Below are positions 1 to 13,037 of a DNA stretch of 64,000 nt, one piece after another (position 1 is the stretch's first letter; every line of letters starts with the position of its first letter). Source of the DNA: Onychomys torridus (Eukaryota > Chordata > Mammalia > Rodentia > Cricetidae); the NCBI RefSeq assembly GCF_903995425.1, contig NC_050457.1:53914846-53978845 (forward strand). The letters are read 5' to 3'. Made by a program: the position numbers and the translations under genes. The notes under the pieces are model-generated. The model was not told the origin of the DNA. It did no database searches and saw only the letters and a program-made list of their open reading frames with translations.

Positions 1-1452
1 CATAATAGGTTCGCTTGAGTCTCTCACACTTGAAAGTACTAACACTCAGTAATGTAAAAACATATTGCTATTCTTTCTTATGTCATTTTAAAGTTAAAAT
101 TAATTGTTGTATGTTTAAATTTTCAAGAGAAAGTAGTTATAGAAACTGGATACTTCATAATCTATGTCAATTGATATTATAAAATATGACAACAATATTT
201 CACAAGTATTTTGGTCTTTTTACATGCATTTTATTATAATGTATATTAAAGGAGTCCAGAACATGCTAGGAAATACTGTTACACTTTCTTGGCATATTTT
301 GTGTTGATTATTTAAAGTAACTATGGCCTTGTACTGACATAGAAATCTCTCCAAAATGCTGTTTTCTTATACTTCAACATTTGCATCTATCTGCACTAGT
401 AAATAGTGGATAGAGTCTGATGATTATCAACTTAGTATCTCTCATGCCCCCTAGGAAATGTTTTCCATATGATGGAGAGACTGTGAGTCTTGTGCAAGGC
501 CCACATAGAAACTCTCATAGGTACCTATTATCTGGGAGACAGTATCTACATAGCAAGATAAACTTTGCTGTTCTACAGCTCGATTGCCTATGGTAAATGG
601 CCTGTCCACTGCCAGGACCTTTGCAGCCTACTTCCCACCATTTTACTATTATGTAAGGTTCAAACAATGTAGCTTTTCTTAGTTTCTCTTAATTGTTATA
701 TGATTTATTTACTTTTTTGCACATTAATACATTTATGTTTTCCCAGTTTCTGTGTACTCTTAGTGAATAGACATCAAATTGAATAGTAAATTTCAAACAT
801 TACTATAGAATTTTATATACTTTATCCTATATACCTATTTACATATTTATTTAATCTTTCCCTATCTAGAAATCACCCTACCTAACTTCCATATAATTTA
901 ATCTAATGTATTGCAGTTGGTTAGTAAATCTTCATCATCTTTGAACTGAAAATATGTTTCCATAGAAAACAGATATATTATTTATAATGTTATATATTGT
1001 TAATTCACTGAACACATTGACACTGTTCTAATTTAGAAATACTCATTGTAAATGAAAGAAAAAGTATGTTATAAAGTCTTATTTTACATCCTTAAAATTA
1101 TCTTCACTGATCAAATATCAATTATAGGTGAGAATAATTTCGTTGTTATGGATTTGTCATTTAAAATACAAAGAGGCTAAGGGAGTTTACTTGGTTTGAG
1201 AGAAATTGTTTTGTTGTAATCACAATTGCTGCCCACAAGGAATCCAACATGTTCTCTGAAACATAACAAGATAACATAATTTCATGATATTAAAACTTGA
1301 TGCAGGCCTATGACAGTCTAGTAATGAACACTACATATTTGGCCATAATCTTAAGGTTGATAACAATCTCCTGTTTCTCTTTACTGCAGCAATCATTAGT
1401 GGCACACACTAGGATTAACTTTCACTAGTAAACCTCTTTCATTTTTTCCCTA
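1..1452. other. AT-rich single-copy DNA, no gene seen
   Basis: I see no long open frame, RNA gene or recognisable repeat here. The stretch is AT-rich and CpG-poor, typical of rodent intergenic or intronic DNA. Confidence 0.6.
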
Positions 1453-1870
1453 TTCATTGAAAATAGATACTTTTCTCATACAATATATCCCAACCATGGC
1501 TTCCTATTCTTCCACTCCTCCAAGCTTTCTCCCACTTTCCCTCTCCCACAGATCCACTCCGGCTCTGACTCCTCCTCTTCAGAGGCCTCCACATAGCAAG
1601 GCTGAACAAGACAATCCAATAGTAGAAAAAGAGTCCCAAGGGTAGGCAAAAGTTTCAGAGCTATACCAGCTTCCACTGGTAGGAGTCCCACAAAAACACC
1701 ACACTAATAGTCATAACATATATGCAGAGGACCTTGTGTGGTGACCGCTGCAGGCACCATGCTTGTGGTTTCAGTTTCTGTGAGCCCACATGAACTCTTC
1801 TTAGATGGTTCAGTGGGTCATGTTCTCCTGATGTCCCACTGTTTTATAGCATTTTGCCATGCTTTCCACT
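1453..1870 (-). repeat. Old rodent L1 3' UTR fragment (Lx-like), antisense
   Basis: The sequence reads like the reverse complement of an older rodent LINE-1 3' UTR. Recognisable landmarks are the 'ctcatacaatatatcc' block near 1478, 'taggagtcccacaa' near 1679, 'aacatatatgcagagg' near 1716 and 'tttctgtgagccca' near 1773. The short open frames here (for example 1457-1645) are chance frames in this non-coding UTR. It is diverged and 5' truncated, with no clear target-site duplication. Confidence 0.65.
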
Positions 1871-1904
1871 ACAAGAGAGCCTATGTATCAGGGTTTTGTT
1901 TGGT

Positions 1905-2234
1905 TTGGTTTGGTTTTGGTTTTGGTTTTCCAGTTAATGTGATAAAATACCTTGAGAAAATCAACTTCAAGATGTAAATGGTAAATTTTGTCGCAGTTCA
2001 TAGTACTATCATGGTAGGGAAGTCAAAGCATCAGGTGCATCCACCATTAAGGAAGAGAAAGCATTGAATACTCATGTTTTCTGCTCACTTTCTAATTAGA
2101 AACTTTAGGATCTCAGCCGTGGGAAAAGTGCAACTCATAGTAGGTGAGTGTTTCCACCGAAGTTAACCTAATCCATGTAATTCCCCACAGGAATGGTCAA
2201 AAACCATCTTCAGGGTAATTACAAATCATATCAA
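1905..2234. repeat. Rodent interspersed repeat, left part, split by a younger L1
   Basis: It begins with the 'gtgataaaatacctt' block found at the edge of a common rodent interspersed repeat whose catalogue name I cannot assign. It is cut at 2234 by the L1 at 2235-3618 and appears to resume at 3628 ('gttgatgattgagattaa'). The L1 is therefore younger than this repeat. Confidence 0.5.
2226..2234. repeat. Target-site duplication, left copy (tcatatcaa)
   Basis: The 9-bp string tcatatcaa lies directly before the L1 and recurs at 3619-3627 directly after its A-rich tail. This is the expected signature of target-primed reverse transcription. Confidence 0.75.
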
Positions 2235-3618
2235 TCCTTGCCCTTCATTTCCCACCCCCCTCACATCCACTTTGGTCATGTTGATCTCATCCATTTCTCT
2301 GTTGTTGGCAGATCCCTGTGTCTTTCTTAGGGTCCTGTTTTCTAGGTAGCCTCCCTGGAGTTGTGAGTAGCAGTGTAGCCATCCTTTGTTTTACATCTAG
2401 TATCCTCCTATGAGTGAATACATATCATGTTTGTCTTTCTGAGTCTGGGTTACCTCACTCAGGATGATTTTTTCTAGATCCATCCATTGGCCTGCAAATC
2501 TCATGATGTCATCGTTTTTCTCTGTGGAGTAATTTTTTTTATTGTGTATATGTACCACATTTTCTTTATCCATTTTTCAATTGAAGGGCATCTAGGTTAT
2601 TTCCAGGTTCTGGCTATTACAAACAATGTTGCTATGAACATAGCTGAGCATGTGCCCTTGTGGTATGATTAAGCATTCCTTGAGTATACGCCCGAGAGTG
2701 GTATAGCTGGGTCTTAGGGGAGATTGATTCCCAGTTTTCTAAGAAAGTTCCATATTGATGTCCAAAGTGACTGTACAAGCTTGAATTCCCACCAGCAGTG
2801 GAGGAGAGATCCCCTTCCTACACATCCTCTCCAGAGCTTAGGGGAGTGGGAGATCCCAGCTGGAACAAGAACAGAAAGGGAGAACAAAGAATAATAGACC
2901 ATGATAAATGAAGATCCCATGGGAATAGGAAGAAGCAAAGTGCTAGAGAGGTCCCCAGTAATCCACAAAGATACCTCCACAATAGACTACTGGCAATGGT
3001 CAAGAGAAAGCCCGAACTGACTTACTCTGGTGATCCGGATGACCAAACACCCTAACTGTAGTGAAAAAACTTTCTTCCAATGACTGAAGGAAGCAGATGT
3101 AAAGATCCTCGGCCAGGCCCCAAGTGGAGCTCCAGGAGTCCAATTGGTGAAAAAGAGGAGGGATTGTATAAGTGAGAATTGTTGAGACCATAATTGGAAA
3201 AAGCACAGGTACAAATAGCCATACTAGTGGAAACACATGAACTATGAACCAATAACTGAGGAGTCCCCAACTGGATCAGGCCCTCTGGATAAGTGAGACA
3301 TTTGATTAGCTTGAACTGTTTGGGAGGCACCCAGGCAGTGGGACCTGGACCTGTCCTTAGTGCATGAGCTGGCTGTTTGGAACCTGGGGTCTATGCAGGG
3401 ACACTTTGCTCAGCCTGGAAGGAGGGGACTGGACCTGCCTCAACTGAATCTACCAGGTTGAACTAAATCCCCAGGGTAGTCTTTGCCTTGGAGGAGATGG
3501 GAATGGGGGGTGGTTTGGGGAGAGGGAGGGTGGAGCAGAAGGAGGGAGGACAGGGGAATCTGTGGCTGATATGTAAAATTAAATTAAATTATAAATTTTT
3601 TAAAAATACAATAAAAAG
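2235..3618 (+). mobile_element. Young LINE-1 insertion with 5' inversion
   Basis: Two L1 pieces meet head to head near 2832. The left piece (2235-2832) is antisense and covers the end of ORF2 and the start of the 3' UTR. The right piece (about 2833-3618) is sense 3' UTR ending in an A-rich tail after 3570. The outer end of the inverted piece ('tgcccttcattt') corresponds to L1 sequence lying immediately upstream of the start of the sense piece ('agagcttagggg'), as expected for twin priming. A 9-bp duplication flanks the whole unit. Open frames on either strand here are L1 UTR frames, not genes. Confidence 0.85.
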
Positions 3619-3662
3619 TCATATCAAGTTGATGATTGAGATTAATCATCATAGCATACTTT
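3619..3662. repeat. Right duplication copy and tail of the split rodent repeat
   Basis: Positions 3619-3627 repeat tcatatcaa. The following 'gttgatgattgagattaatcat' continues the interspersed repeat interrupted at 2234. Confidence 0.55.
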
Positions 3663-5407
3663 ATGTTACCTAGTTCTACTTAATACAGATAACATATTGG
3701 TATGACTTGGATAAAATTTAAAGTGTCTTTTCTAATATCCATAAAACTTGAGACTTGGTCCTTAGTATGGTCATTTAAGGAGATAGAAGAATTAATATGT
3801 GGGGCTTCGTAGGAATCACTGGTTCAACTTACTAAAGATTGTTCTCTTTCCTGCCTTGACATATGATCCATCATCTGCTAGGACTTGTTTGGGGCAGAGC
3901 AACTCAATGATGAGCTAGTGCTATGATGCTGAACCTCTATAAGTATGAGCACAGCAATGAAGAGTTCTTGTGATGCCCATGGACCTCCAGATCTATAAAC
4001 CATATAATCATCTGCTTGGTATAAGTACCTTATCTCATGCATTTCATGGTCATGGAAAAGTGCTAGACATTACATGTTTTATCTTGAGCTTTCCAAGATG
4101 ATGGCTTTTTTTCAGAAACCATTGTTGAATATGTATTGTGTTCAATCATTGTTATCATTGATATCAAATTAGAAGGAAACATGTTAAACTAATGATGCTC
4201 CTTTCATTCTTAAACACATTTTAGAATATATCGTATTGAAATATTGCCTTCTCATGAATGAATATGACAAGGAACTTTATTCTGACTAAAGTTTAAAATT
4301 ATATAAGAAACCCCATTAGGTTAAACTTGGAGCAGTAATGGCAGCAAGGGATGATGCTTCTGGACTCTATTGGACAATAGCAATACTTCTTGCAGAATAA
4401 AGAATAAAAAATTGGGTCCTCAGAAAAAAACACAGGTCCAGTCATTTAAAAAAATCATAAATTGCTTTGTAAATTTGTATTTAGTCCCCCATAAGCACTG
4501 AGTGGTGGGTAAAAATGAGCGGAGGATGTCTTCACTTTTTGTTGGGTAATGTCACGAGATAATTGCTTGTATGTGGCCCTCATGATGATTTCAATATCTT
4601 GAACATGTGAATATGATGGAATTAATAAGAAATTATTGGATGGGTAGTATATTTTGAAGAAAAATTCATAGCACTTTCTTACAGCTTGATTATGGAACCA
4701 AAGCACATCTCATTTACATAAGCTTATTTCTGGAGAGCTCTTCTTTTTAAATTAATTATATGTTTTTAAAATGTACTTTGTTTTCCTAAAATTAACAATA
4801 AAGCTGAGTCAAAATATTTTATATGCTGAATGAAAAATATTAGGGAGAGAAAACAAAGTTGAAGATTTCCATTAGGGTGGGCATGTTTAACTACATATAA
4901 CAGAGAAGATAAATTATATTATTTATAAAATAACTTTTAAAAATTCTTTGAAACCTGTATCTGCTAGGTCAATGCTTCCTAAAACATAAGACAATCTTAT
5001 TTATTGATAACCTCTGATATTTTCGGGAGGGTCCAATTTCACTGTGAAAAATGTTGCCATTATTGTAAATCCAGCTCATAGTTACTTTCTACAACACATC
5101 ACTAACTAAACTCTCAAAGCATTCTCCATCAAGACACGTAATTCAGTCATAGAGGGCTTGCCTTGTGTTCATGGGTCAGGATAGTGTTCACTCCTCACTA
5201 CCAGCAGATAAAGCGATTCTCTTTAGAACTGTCTCAGGGCCTAGATCACCTGGAACTGGTCTCTCATGACAACTGCAGTTATATAAACCATTTATTTCAC
5301 AACAATCTCTGGTCCTATAATTTTTTTCTATTGATTTTTCCTCCTTGCAAGGTAAGTCTTATCTTGTAAAGGAACATATACACTAATGAATAAACATGTT
5401 TCTTCAT

Positions 5408-5409
<2 letters not shown>
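3663..5409. other. No gene; possible old diverged repeat at about 3740-4070
   Basis: There is no supported gene. Bases 3740-4070 weakly resemble an old mammalian interspersed repeat with a 'catgagac...tcaggtattttgg' style layout, but divergence is too high to name it. The rest is AT-rich single-copy DNA. The 83-codon minus-strand frame at 4455-4706 has no recognisable domain. Confidence 0.45.

Positions 5410-5459
<50 letters not shown>
5410..5459. repeat. (CA)n microsatellite, about 25 uninterrupted units
   Basis: An uninterrupted CA run. The overlapping open frames that encode Thr-His or Cys-Val repeats are artefacts of this run. Confidence 0.98.
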
Positions 5460-5462
<3 letters not shown>

Positions 5463-7280
5463 CTTTCTTCCTATCAGAAGGAATGTGTTAGTTACTTCTC
5501 TCATTGATGTGCCAAGATGTCTGACAAGAAGCAAATGGAGAGATGAAGGGTTTAGTTATGCTTATATTTAAAGAAGATAAAGTTGATAATGGTGAAGAAG
5601 TCATGGTAGCAGGAGTGTGAATCAGCTGGTCATGTTGAATCTGCACTGAGGAGACAAAAAGCTAGTGCTCCCAATACATTCTCCTTATTCGGCTCGGAAT
5701 CCCTGCCCATCAATTGACGTCTTACTACCCCAGTTACAGGAATCTAGATAATACCACACTATCATGTCAAAGTGATGAATCTAGATGGTTTCTCACCAGT
5801 GTGCTTAGAAGCGAGGCTCCTAGATGACTGGATATTCAGTCAAATTGGTAATATTGACCACCATACTAGGTGCCCATAGCAGGGGTAAAGCTGCTCGATT
5901 TCTAGTTTCCCTTTATATTTTGTTTTAAAATTTCATTTTATTTTGGCAAAACAGAAATACTTAGCAGGATGAAGAAATGCTATGATGAAAGACCCCTCAT
6001 TTGTTACTAAGACTCAAATTAAGGTGAAAATTCTGTAGCAAGAAATAATATAGCCATATATGATATCATATTCCCATGACAGAATGAAAAATAAACACAG
6101 TCAGCTACAGAATACTACTAAAGGAACTGTTGAACAAATTTCACACATGCACACACATTAAAAAAAGTGCCTCACAAAGTTCAAGTATTGTAAACAATGC
6201 TTTAAACATATGAATGGTGTGAGCAGAATAATGAAAGATGTCACTTAGCAAATGAGTCAACATTAATAGAAATTTTAAATAATAATGATGATGTAACATG
6301 CCTTCCAATATTTTAAAGATTAAAAAATAAACTAATAGTGACATATTGTAGTAATTTGAGAAATTTTGTAAAACATCTGAAAAAAAATCCCATTTTCTTT
6401 GATACAACATTCATTTTCTGTTTCAGGACTTTGAGCTATAAAAATATCAGAAAATTCACAAAAGCAGGAGGAGGACAACAAGCATATTATAACATAAAAT
6501 TACAGTTGAAACCAATCAGGGATACCTGGCAGAAGCTTATATAAAAAGAAGACAGTATAAAGCAAAGTGCTTTATCTGTAACACAGAAGTAACTTGGCAA
6601 TGAGGTCTCGTGGGTACACCAGCTTCCACATTTTCAATCTGACTCATGTTCATCTCTCTGAGGGAGCTAGAACACAGTGATTTTGATACACTTGAAGATA
6701 GCCTTCTAAGCAGAAAAGGTAAAATTCTTTCTTGGACTGCTTAGAAAATTAAACAACTTTAATATATCTGAGAATTCTGTCTGTGTTACATATTTTAATA
6801 GAACACTTTGCTTGTTATTAAACTAGAGAAGACAATTATTTAACAAGAGAAAATTGACTTCTTATTCACAGGGCAATCTTGCATTTCTAGGCCTGTTTAG
6901 AACTATACTCATTATTAAAAAAAATTCTAAAGTAAGAGAAAAGCAATGCTCAGTGTATGTCTGGCTCTGTTGGAATGAATGAGAGAAATCATCTTGAAGG
7001 TATTTTAGCAATCTCTAATTGCCTTTACTTCTGTTGCTGCCGGCAAGGTATCAGTGATCACGTTTTAGCAAATTAGAAGTTGCAAATTTTACAACGTCAC
7101 TCACTCTGCTGAAAAAAAATCAAATGGAATAACCATCATCTGTTTCTTCATCTCAGAGACACTTAACATGTCTATGACCAAAACATTCCATGCATTGACA
7201 ATTGCTCAAAGTAGTAGATACATGCTATGAAAGCAATCCACAGCTTATCAAAACAACAGTGTCTTAACAAAATAAGAGTA
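5460..7280. other. No gene; single-copy DNA with a promoter-like spot near 6513-6548
   Basis: No recognisable gene or repeat. A CCAAT motif ('accaatcagg', about 6511) followed about 25 bp later by a TATA-like 'tatataaaaag' (about 6538) is the only promoter-like arrangement. It is not backed by an open frame or conserved exon. Confidence 0.4.
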
Positions 7281-7409
7281 ACGAGCCAGACATAGAGTCA
7301 CTTGCCTGTAACTACAACATTTGCAGCACAAAGCAGGAGGATAGCTGGAGGTTTGATGCCTGTCTTGTCTACACAGCAATATCGTGTTTCAAAAAAAAAA
7401 AAAAAAAAA
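7281..7409 (+). repeat. Diverged B1-like SINE
   Basis: The order of a B1/7SL-type SINE is visible: 'cctgtaacta...gcagcacaaagcaggaggatagctgg', then 'gtctacacagcaa', 'gtttc' and a 19-base A tail ending at 7409. The head is degraded, suggesting an old B1 subfamily. Confidence 0.6.
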
Positions 7410-10400
7410 GTGCAAATGAAAAGAAAATCTAACAGGTTCAGAGGATACATTCAACGAATGAGGAAAACACAGTTAGCAAAATAGCTAACGTGTCTCTAAA
7501 AATAAGTCATTAAGTAACTAAAAGAATATTAGGTTATACTTTCAAGACTAAATATAATATTGATGCTTGCTTTTGAAAGCCTTCAGACACTTTTGTAATA
7601 TGTGTAATACACCACTACATAATAGAACATGTCTTCAGAGCTCATATTCTGGAATCAAATTATCTGCATCATAGTATTGGCTAGAAATTATCTGCATTAT
7701 CCAGAGGAACTTAAAGTTACAGTCCTCTTACCTGAAAAAAAAAAAATAACATATCCTATGACAATCTAGTTCAAACAAGGTTCTTTGGAAGTCATTTAGA
7801 TGACTTGCATGAAGAATATATCAAACCATCTTGAAAGCCAGCAATAATTAACAACAATGTAATTGTATGGTAACTTCAAGAGTAATCATAATGGTATTAA
7901 AAGAATAAAATGAAATTCATGGATATAGACAAGCACATAAATTCTATTCTACACTAAATGTTTTCTTTGTTACAGAATAGTCACTCAATTCTGTTTGCTA
8001 ACTATATTTTCTTCCAAAATTTTACAATGTTAAACATGTGTTTTATGAAAAGAAAAATTTTATTGGAAATCTATTGAGTAATAAAAACTCTTCATCAAGG
8101 AATTTTCAACAATACCTACAGAATTAATTGAAAAGAAACAGGCTTAATGAGACAAAAATAAAAGGATATAACGCTTTTCTTTCATACCATGTGTATGCTT
8201 TCTTTACTGCATGTAGCAGTATATGTATATGCAACTCTTACCATATTCAATCTTTATGGCACTTTCTTTAATCTAAAAATGTAAAATTCTGTCCCATAAG
8301 CAATTTAATAATTTTACTTTTCCATTGTTGTGTAGTTGTTTGTTTAAATTAATAAAAGGAGTTTTTTCTTTCTCATTTTAATTAACATGATCAAAATTAT
8401 AAATATTCCTTTTAATTTATGTTTCTGAAGATACATCTTGATATATAATTATTTTATTTTTGGGCACTATACATGTACATCAATACATATACCATAAAAT
8501 GATGTCTTGGTGAATGATTGATTATGTAATACAGAGTTGCTGTAATATTATATATTGGAAAGCTCATTTCCAGTGTCTGGAATTCACACATCATGAGCAT
8601 CAGGAGCCAGAGGCCTGATCACCAGATGCAGCTTTGTACATTGTACAAAAGTTATTGCAAAGAAAGAAAGAAATATATTTCTGTATAAAAATAGTCAATG
8701 ATTTGTGATCATTGAATGCATATTATCTATAATGTCTGAATCACATTCAATTTGATATTACCAAAATTCTATATTCTGCACACTTTCATAAAAGAAATAT
8801 CTCTTTTTAAGATGATGTCCAGTCAGACCAAGTGCTAATTTATCCTTGCAACTAGTGAAGACTAGACAAGAATTCTAAGCCAGAGAAAATAAGTCATATT
8901 AACAAGCATTACTTCTGTAAGAATCTATATTCCTTCTCTTTCACACACCCTACTCTGTTCATCCATCCAGCAGTGAAAGGAACTATGATTGGGAACACAT
9001 TGTGCTATTTGTATTCCAGAAGCATAACACAACAGAAATTTTCTGTGTATATGCAGAGGCATTGAAATGCTGTGCATATGATTGATGAACATTCTCATTG
9101 CTGAGCCACTGAAGCTAAGCAGTTCGCAGAAGCATGCTTGACAGTGACTAACACAATATGTAAAACTCATTTGCTACCATATCACCAGACAGTTACAGAG
9201 TGCACTGTTCAACTCTTGTAAACAAATACAGTTTGAAAGCTTTTGTATTTCAGAGAATAATTTTACATTATAAGCACATTAGCTGGAATCCGTGGACCTA
9301 CGTGAAAGTGAATTATACAATATCTCTCATGAAGCATTTCCGCTTGTTACATAATATTGCACAAATGCAGTGTGCCTAAATATTTTAGTTAGCACACAAA
9401 TAAGAAATGTTATTATTTCATTTTCATATGTATCTATCAATATATGTTTTTTTTTCTCATACTCAGTCTCTTCACTTCCCTTCCAATGGTTATATATCTG
9501 AACCTGAGAGTCTGTTTTGACTCAAAATTTATAAAGTTGTTGAATTTGGAAATAATGATTATAACATGTTGAGATTAATTCCAATTGTCAGTGACTGGTA
9601 ATACCAACATGTAATTTCATCACAATGTAAATATTTTATTGGTTATTATTGAATGTATGATATATGGGGTGAGGGGATTGTGCATGCCACAGCACAAATG
9701 TAGAATTCAGTGGGCAAATCTGTGGCATAGGTACTCTCCTTCCAGCTTCACATGAGTTCTGTGGCTTCCACATTGGTCATCATGTGCTATGGTGAATGCT
9801 TTGCTCACTTAACCATCTGGCCATCACTCAATTTTGTTTTGAATTATCAACTCAATGGATTAAGATGTTAAAAGTCACTGGTAACACTGAAAAATAAATA
9901 GGTTTGAGTCTCAGGGACTAGAAAATATTGGGATTTATAGAAAAGAAAGTCTAAGGAAATAAAAAAAAACATACATACAGTAATAGTAAAATTTAGAATG
10001 TGTGAATGGCACATTGCAGGCCAATAAGGAGGTCACAAACAAGCAAAACAAGTGTATCTTCTTGCAATGAGGAGATGTTACTCATCATTTATCAGCTTAG
10101 TGGTTACAAATTATTTATAATTAATAGCAATTTTATTTGTATTTAATAATTATAATTTATAATTAATAAATTGATTTTACATTTCTCTATAATCACCATA
10201 AATTTAATCATGTTATATAAGCAGTTGAATAATATGAAGTAAAATTTCAGATATTTAAATATAAAAAATTATTTCTCCTTACTTAGAATTTGACTGCACT
10301 AGGAATGCATAAATATTCTCACAAAAAAGTGCTAAAATCTGAATCTAGATGTATTTTATGGAAATGACAAGCCAAGTCGATAGCACTATATAGGTCCTTG

Positions 10401-11022
10401 AATGACATCTTGTGAGTTCAGAACAATGATAAACTATGTACAGCACTTGATAATATTGTAGATCTATTAGTTTTTAAAAATTTAAATATCTAAACCTCAA
10501 TTTAAAATTAATTTTATAATTTTAATACACATATACAATTAAATTAAAAACAATAATAGAAAATGTTAGCAAAATCCAGGTTAACTTAATAGATTTAAAA
10601 ATACTGTGCATTAAAAAAGAAAGAAATTTTTGATAAAAGAAAATATGTTTATAATCACATGGATAATCTTCAATTTATTTTCTGATAATTATACTGCCAT
10701 TTGATGTAAGTAATTACTTATAGACAGAGAGTCATCACTGCTGTATTAAAAACTATGAAATGCATTGAAACCTGAGTCTTAAATGATGACTTGGAACAGA
10801 TATAGTAAACTATCAAAATAAAATGCTGGTATGATTAATAAAGAAAGCCCAGAACTAACTTTGAATGACTTTTGTTTAAGTGTTTCAATAATATATTCTC
10901 ATTTACTTATTTTAAAATAATTTAAACTTACTGTTTACTTCATCCAGCTGTACTTGCAATCTACTAAATACTTTTTTTCTATTTTTGTATGCACATTTAA
11001 CATATAGATATACATATCTAAA
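7410..11022. other. AT-rich single-copy DNA, no gene
   Basis: Apart from the SINE-like stretch at 9665-9842, I see only AT-rich DNA. The 81-codon minus frame at 8925-9170 has no domain, no flanking signals and no repeat origin I recognise. Confidence 0.5.
9665..9842 (-). repeat. Possible old rodent SINE-like repeat, antisense
   Basis: The order 'tgtgcatgccacagcacaaatgt...ctctccttccagcttcacatg...tttgctcacttaaccatctggccatcac' matches, with many differences, a common antisense rodent SINE ending in 'actgagccatct'. Divergence is high. Confidence 0.35.
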
Positions 11023-11387
11023 TGCTTGGAATGATCCTTCATATGCTGTGAATATGTATGACTTTCATCGGTTAATAATAAAACTGTATGGTCTATAGCA
11101 ACACAGGATAAAGTTAGGCTGAACAATCAAACTGAGTATTGGGTTGAAGAAGGGTGGAGTCAGGAAGAAATGTGAGTGAGCTGCCCAAGGAGCAAGATGT
11201 CAGAGGACTGGTAAAGCCATGGGCCACATGGAAATACATAGAGTAATAGAAATGGGTTAATTCAAAATTAAGGACCAGCTCACAATAATTCTGACCTATT
11301 GTCCAAGAATTTTGCAATTAATGTATGCATTTGTGTGTTTATTTGGGACCAGGCAGTTGGTACAGAAAAAGTCTAATTCTGTTTATA
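11023..11387 (+). repeat. 5' LTR of ERV copy A
   Basis: It starts TGCTTGGAATG and shares 'atgctgtgaatatgtat', 'aatagaaatgggttaatt' and the 3' block 'gtgtttatttgggacc' with the 3' LTR of the same element at 16478. The end is eroded, so the final bases are approximate. Confidence 0.65.
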
Positions 11388-11389
11388 TA

Positions 11390-11403
11390 TGGCAGCCCGA
11401 CGT
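11390..11403 (+). other. Primer binding site (tRNA-Lys type) of ERV copy A, split by an LTR
   Basis: 'tggcagcccgacgt' lies just after the 5' LTR and resembles the tRNA-Lys primer binding site tggcgcccaacgtg. It is cut after 'cgacgt' by the solo LTR and resumes as 'caacgtgaag' at 11777. Confidence 0.6.
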
Positions 11404-11776
11404 TGTTGTGGGATGTCTTTCTATTTGCTGTGAATATATGTTGTTTCCATTGGCTAATAGATAAGCTGCTTTGGCTTATGGCAAGGCAGCTTAGAGACAG
11501 AAGGGAAAGGAGAGAGACATAAAAAAGAAAGGCAGAGTCCAGAGAGAGATGCCAGCTTGCCACCCAAGGAACAACATGCCACCAGACAGGTAAGTCATAG
11601 AACATGTGACAAAACATAGATTAATAGAAATGGGTTAATTTAAGATATAGAGGCTAGCTAGCAAGAGGCCTATCATAGGCCATGCAATTGGTAATTAGTA
11701 TAAGCCTCTGAGTAATTATTTTATGAGAGATTGTGGGACTGTGGGGTGGGCAGGACCAGAGAAACTTTCGAATACA
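11404..11776 (+). mobile_element. Solo LTR inserted in the primer binding site of ERV copy A
   Basis: A 373-bp LTR, TG...CA, of the same superfamily as the host element. It is flanked by a 6-bp duplication with one difference: cgacgt (11398-11403) and caacgt (11777-11782). The host primer binding site reads through when the LTR and one duplication copy are removed. It has the shared blocks 'atatatgttgtttcc', 'ctaatagataagctg' and 'gggttaatttaagat'. Confidence 0.8.
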
Positions 11777-13037
11777 CAACGTGAAGTATGTATATCCACA
11801 TAAAGCCTAAAAAAGCTTTAAAAAGAGAGTTCTAGATACACAAAAAATGGAGACAAGTGTAGCTTCCTAGTTCCTGTCTCTCATGCAGGCCATGGTATAG
11901 AGACTTGTACCCTGGCCATGGCATGCAAGCTGGAGCTGTAGCAGGGCAGATTCCCATAGTCTCATAAGGCTACAGTACAGAGGTGCATCTCTCAACTGTG
12001 TGCCACACGGTTGGTTTAGGGTTTTTGCTCAAGTAGACTAGAAGGGTTAAAGAGATACAGCACAGAGAGACTCAGACAAAAAGGCCTCTAGAAAAAGTAA
12101 AACTCTTCACAGTTAAAATACAAGGATTTAAAACTAATAGTAATGTTCTTAAAAAGTGCATAGAGTAATAAAAAGATAAGATGAGCCATGTAAGGATGGG
12201 AAATGCACGGTGAGTCAGACTCTGTCTTTTATTGTGTTGTCTTTAGACTTTTTGACTGTTAATGGGTGATGAGAACTGCTAAGAGACATTACATTGTGCA
12301 ATCTACTAAATTAAATCAACCTATGTATTTAAAAATTATTCTGACTTCAAAATTTAAGTCAGAAGATATGTCATTTTGGGGGAGAGGTAATGCTTTGGAT
12401 TCCACAGGAAAAAGAGGCCACAAACTCACACCATGTTACAGAAAATCAGGTTCCATTGAGGAAGACTCCCTGAAATCCTAACTACAAACATGGGAAAGTA
12501 AATCTAAAGTAACTACAAGAGAGGTGGCATATGTTTTACCTGCTCAAACACCAAACAAAATGTTATCTTCGGCTGGCTTGAGTACAATGTCCAGTTTATA
12601 TTTCTATTACTACAGATGTGTACCTTTAAGAGTTTATGTGTTTTCAGAACAAGGGGACAAGACACCAATAAAAATGACCCAGATGATGAAACACCTAAAA
12701 CAGCTTCAAGGCTGCTGACTGAGATGATCCTGCCTCACAAAATACTCCAGCTAAGACTTAAAAATTACCCTCATTTTCTAAGAGTCCCTCAGATGTTATT
12801 GGCACCCACCATTCAGCAAGAAATAGTCTAAGAAAATACACTAACATTTCCAAAATATTGTTTATAAATGTTTATTTTCAATTAAGCAGAATTGATTATA
12901 AATTCTTAATGGTCATGGTCAATCTTTTTCTAAAAGAAGAAAGGGGGATATGATACAGAAATGATGGGAAGAAAGAGGAGGTTATTATGATGGAAAAAAA
13001 GGGTAGAATATTGAATCTCCTTTAATCCAAGAAAAAA
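11777..13037 (+). repeat. ERV copy A internal region, 5' part, non-coding
   Basis: Aligns by eye to the ERV copy B interior at about 55700-56960; shared blocks include 'aagagacattacattgtg' against 'gggagacattgaattgtg', and the purine-rich stretch near 12945. No open frame longer than about 70 codons survives. Confidence 0.6.

Noticed and set aside
5328..5571. Cys-Val and Thr-His repeat frames
   Set aside because: They are translations of the CA microsatellite.
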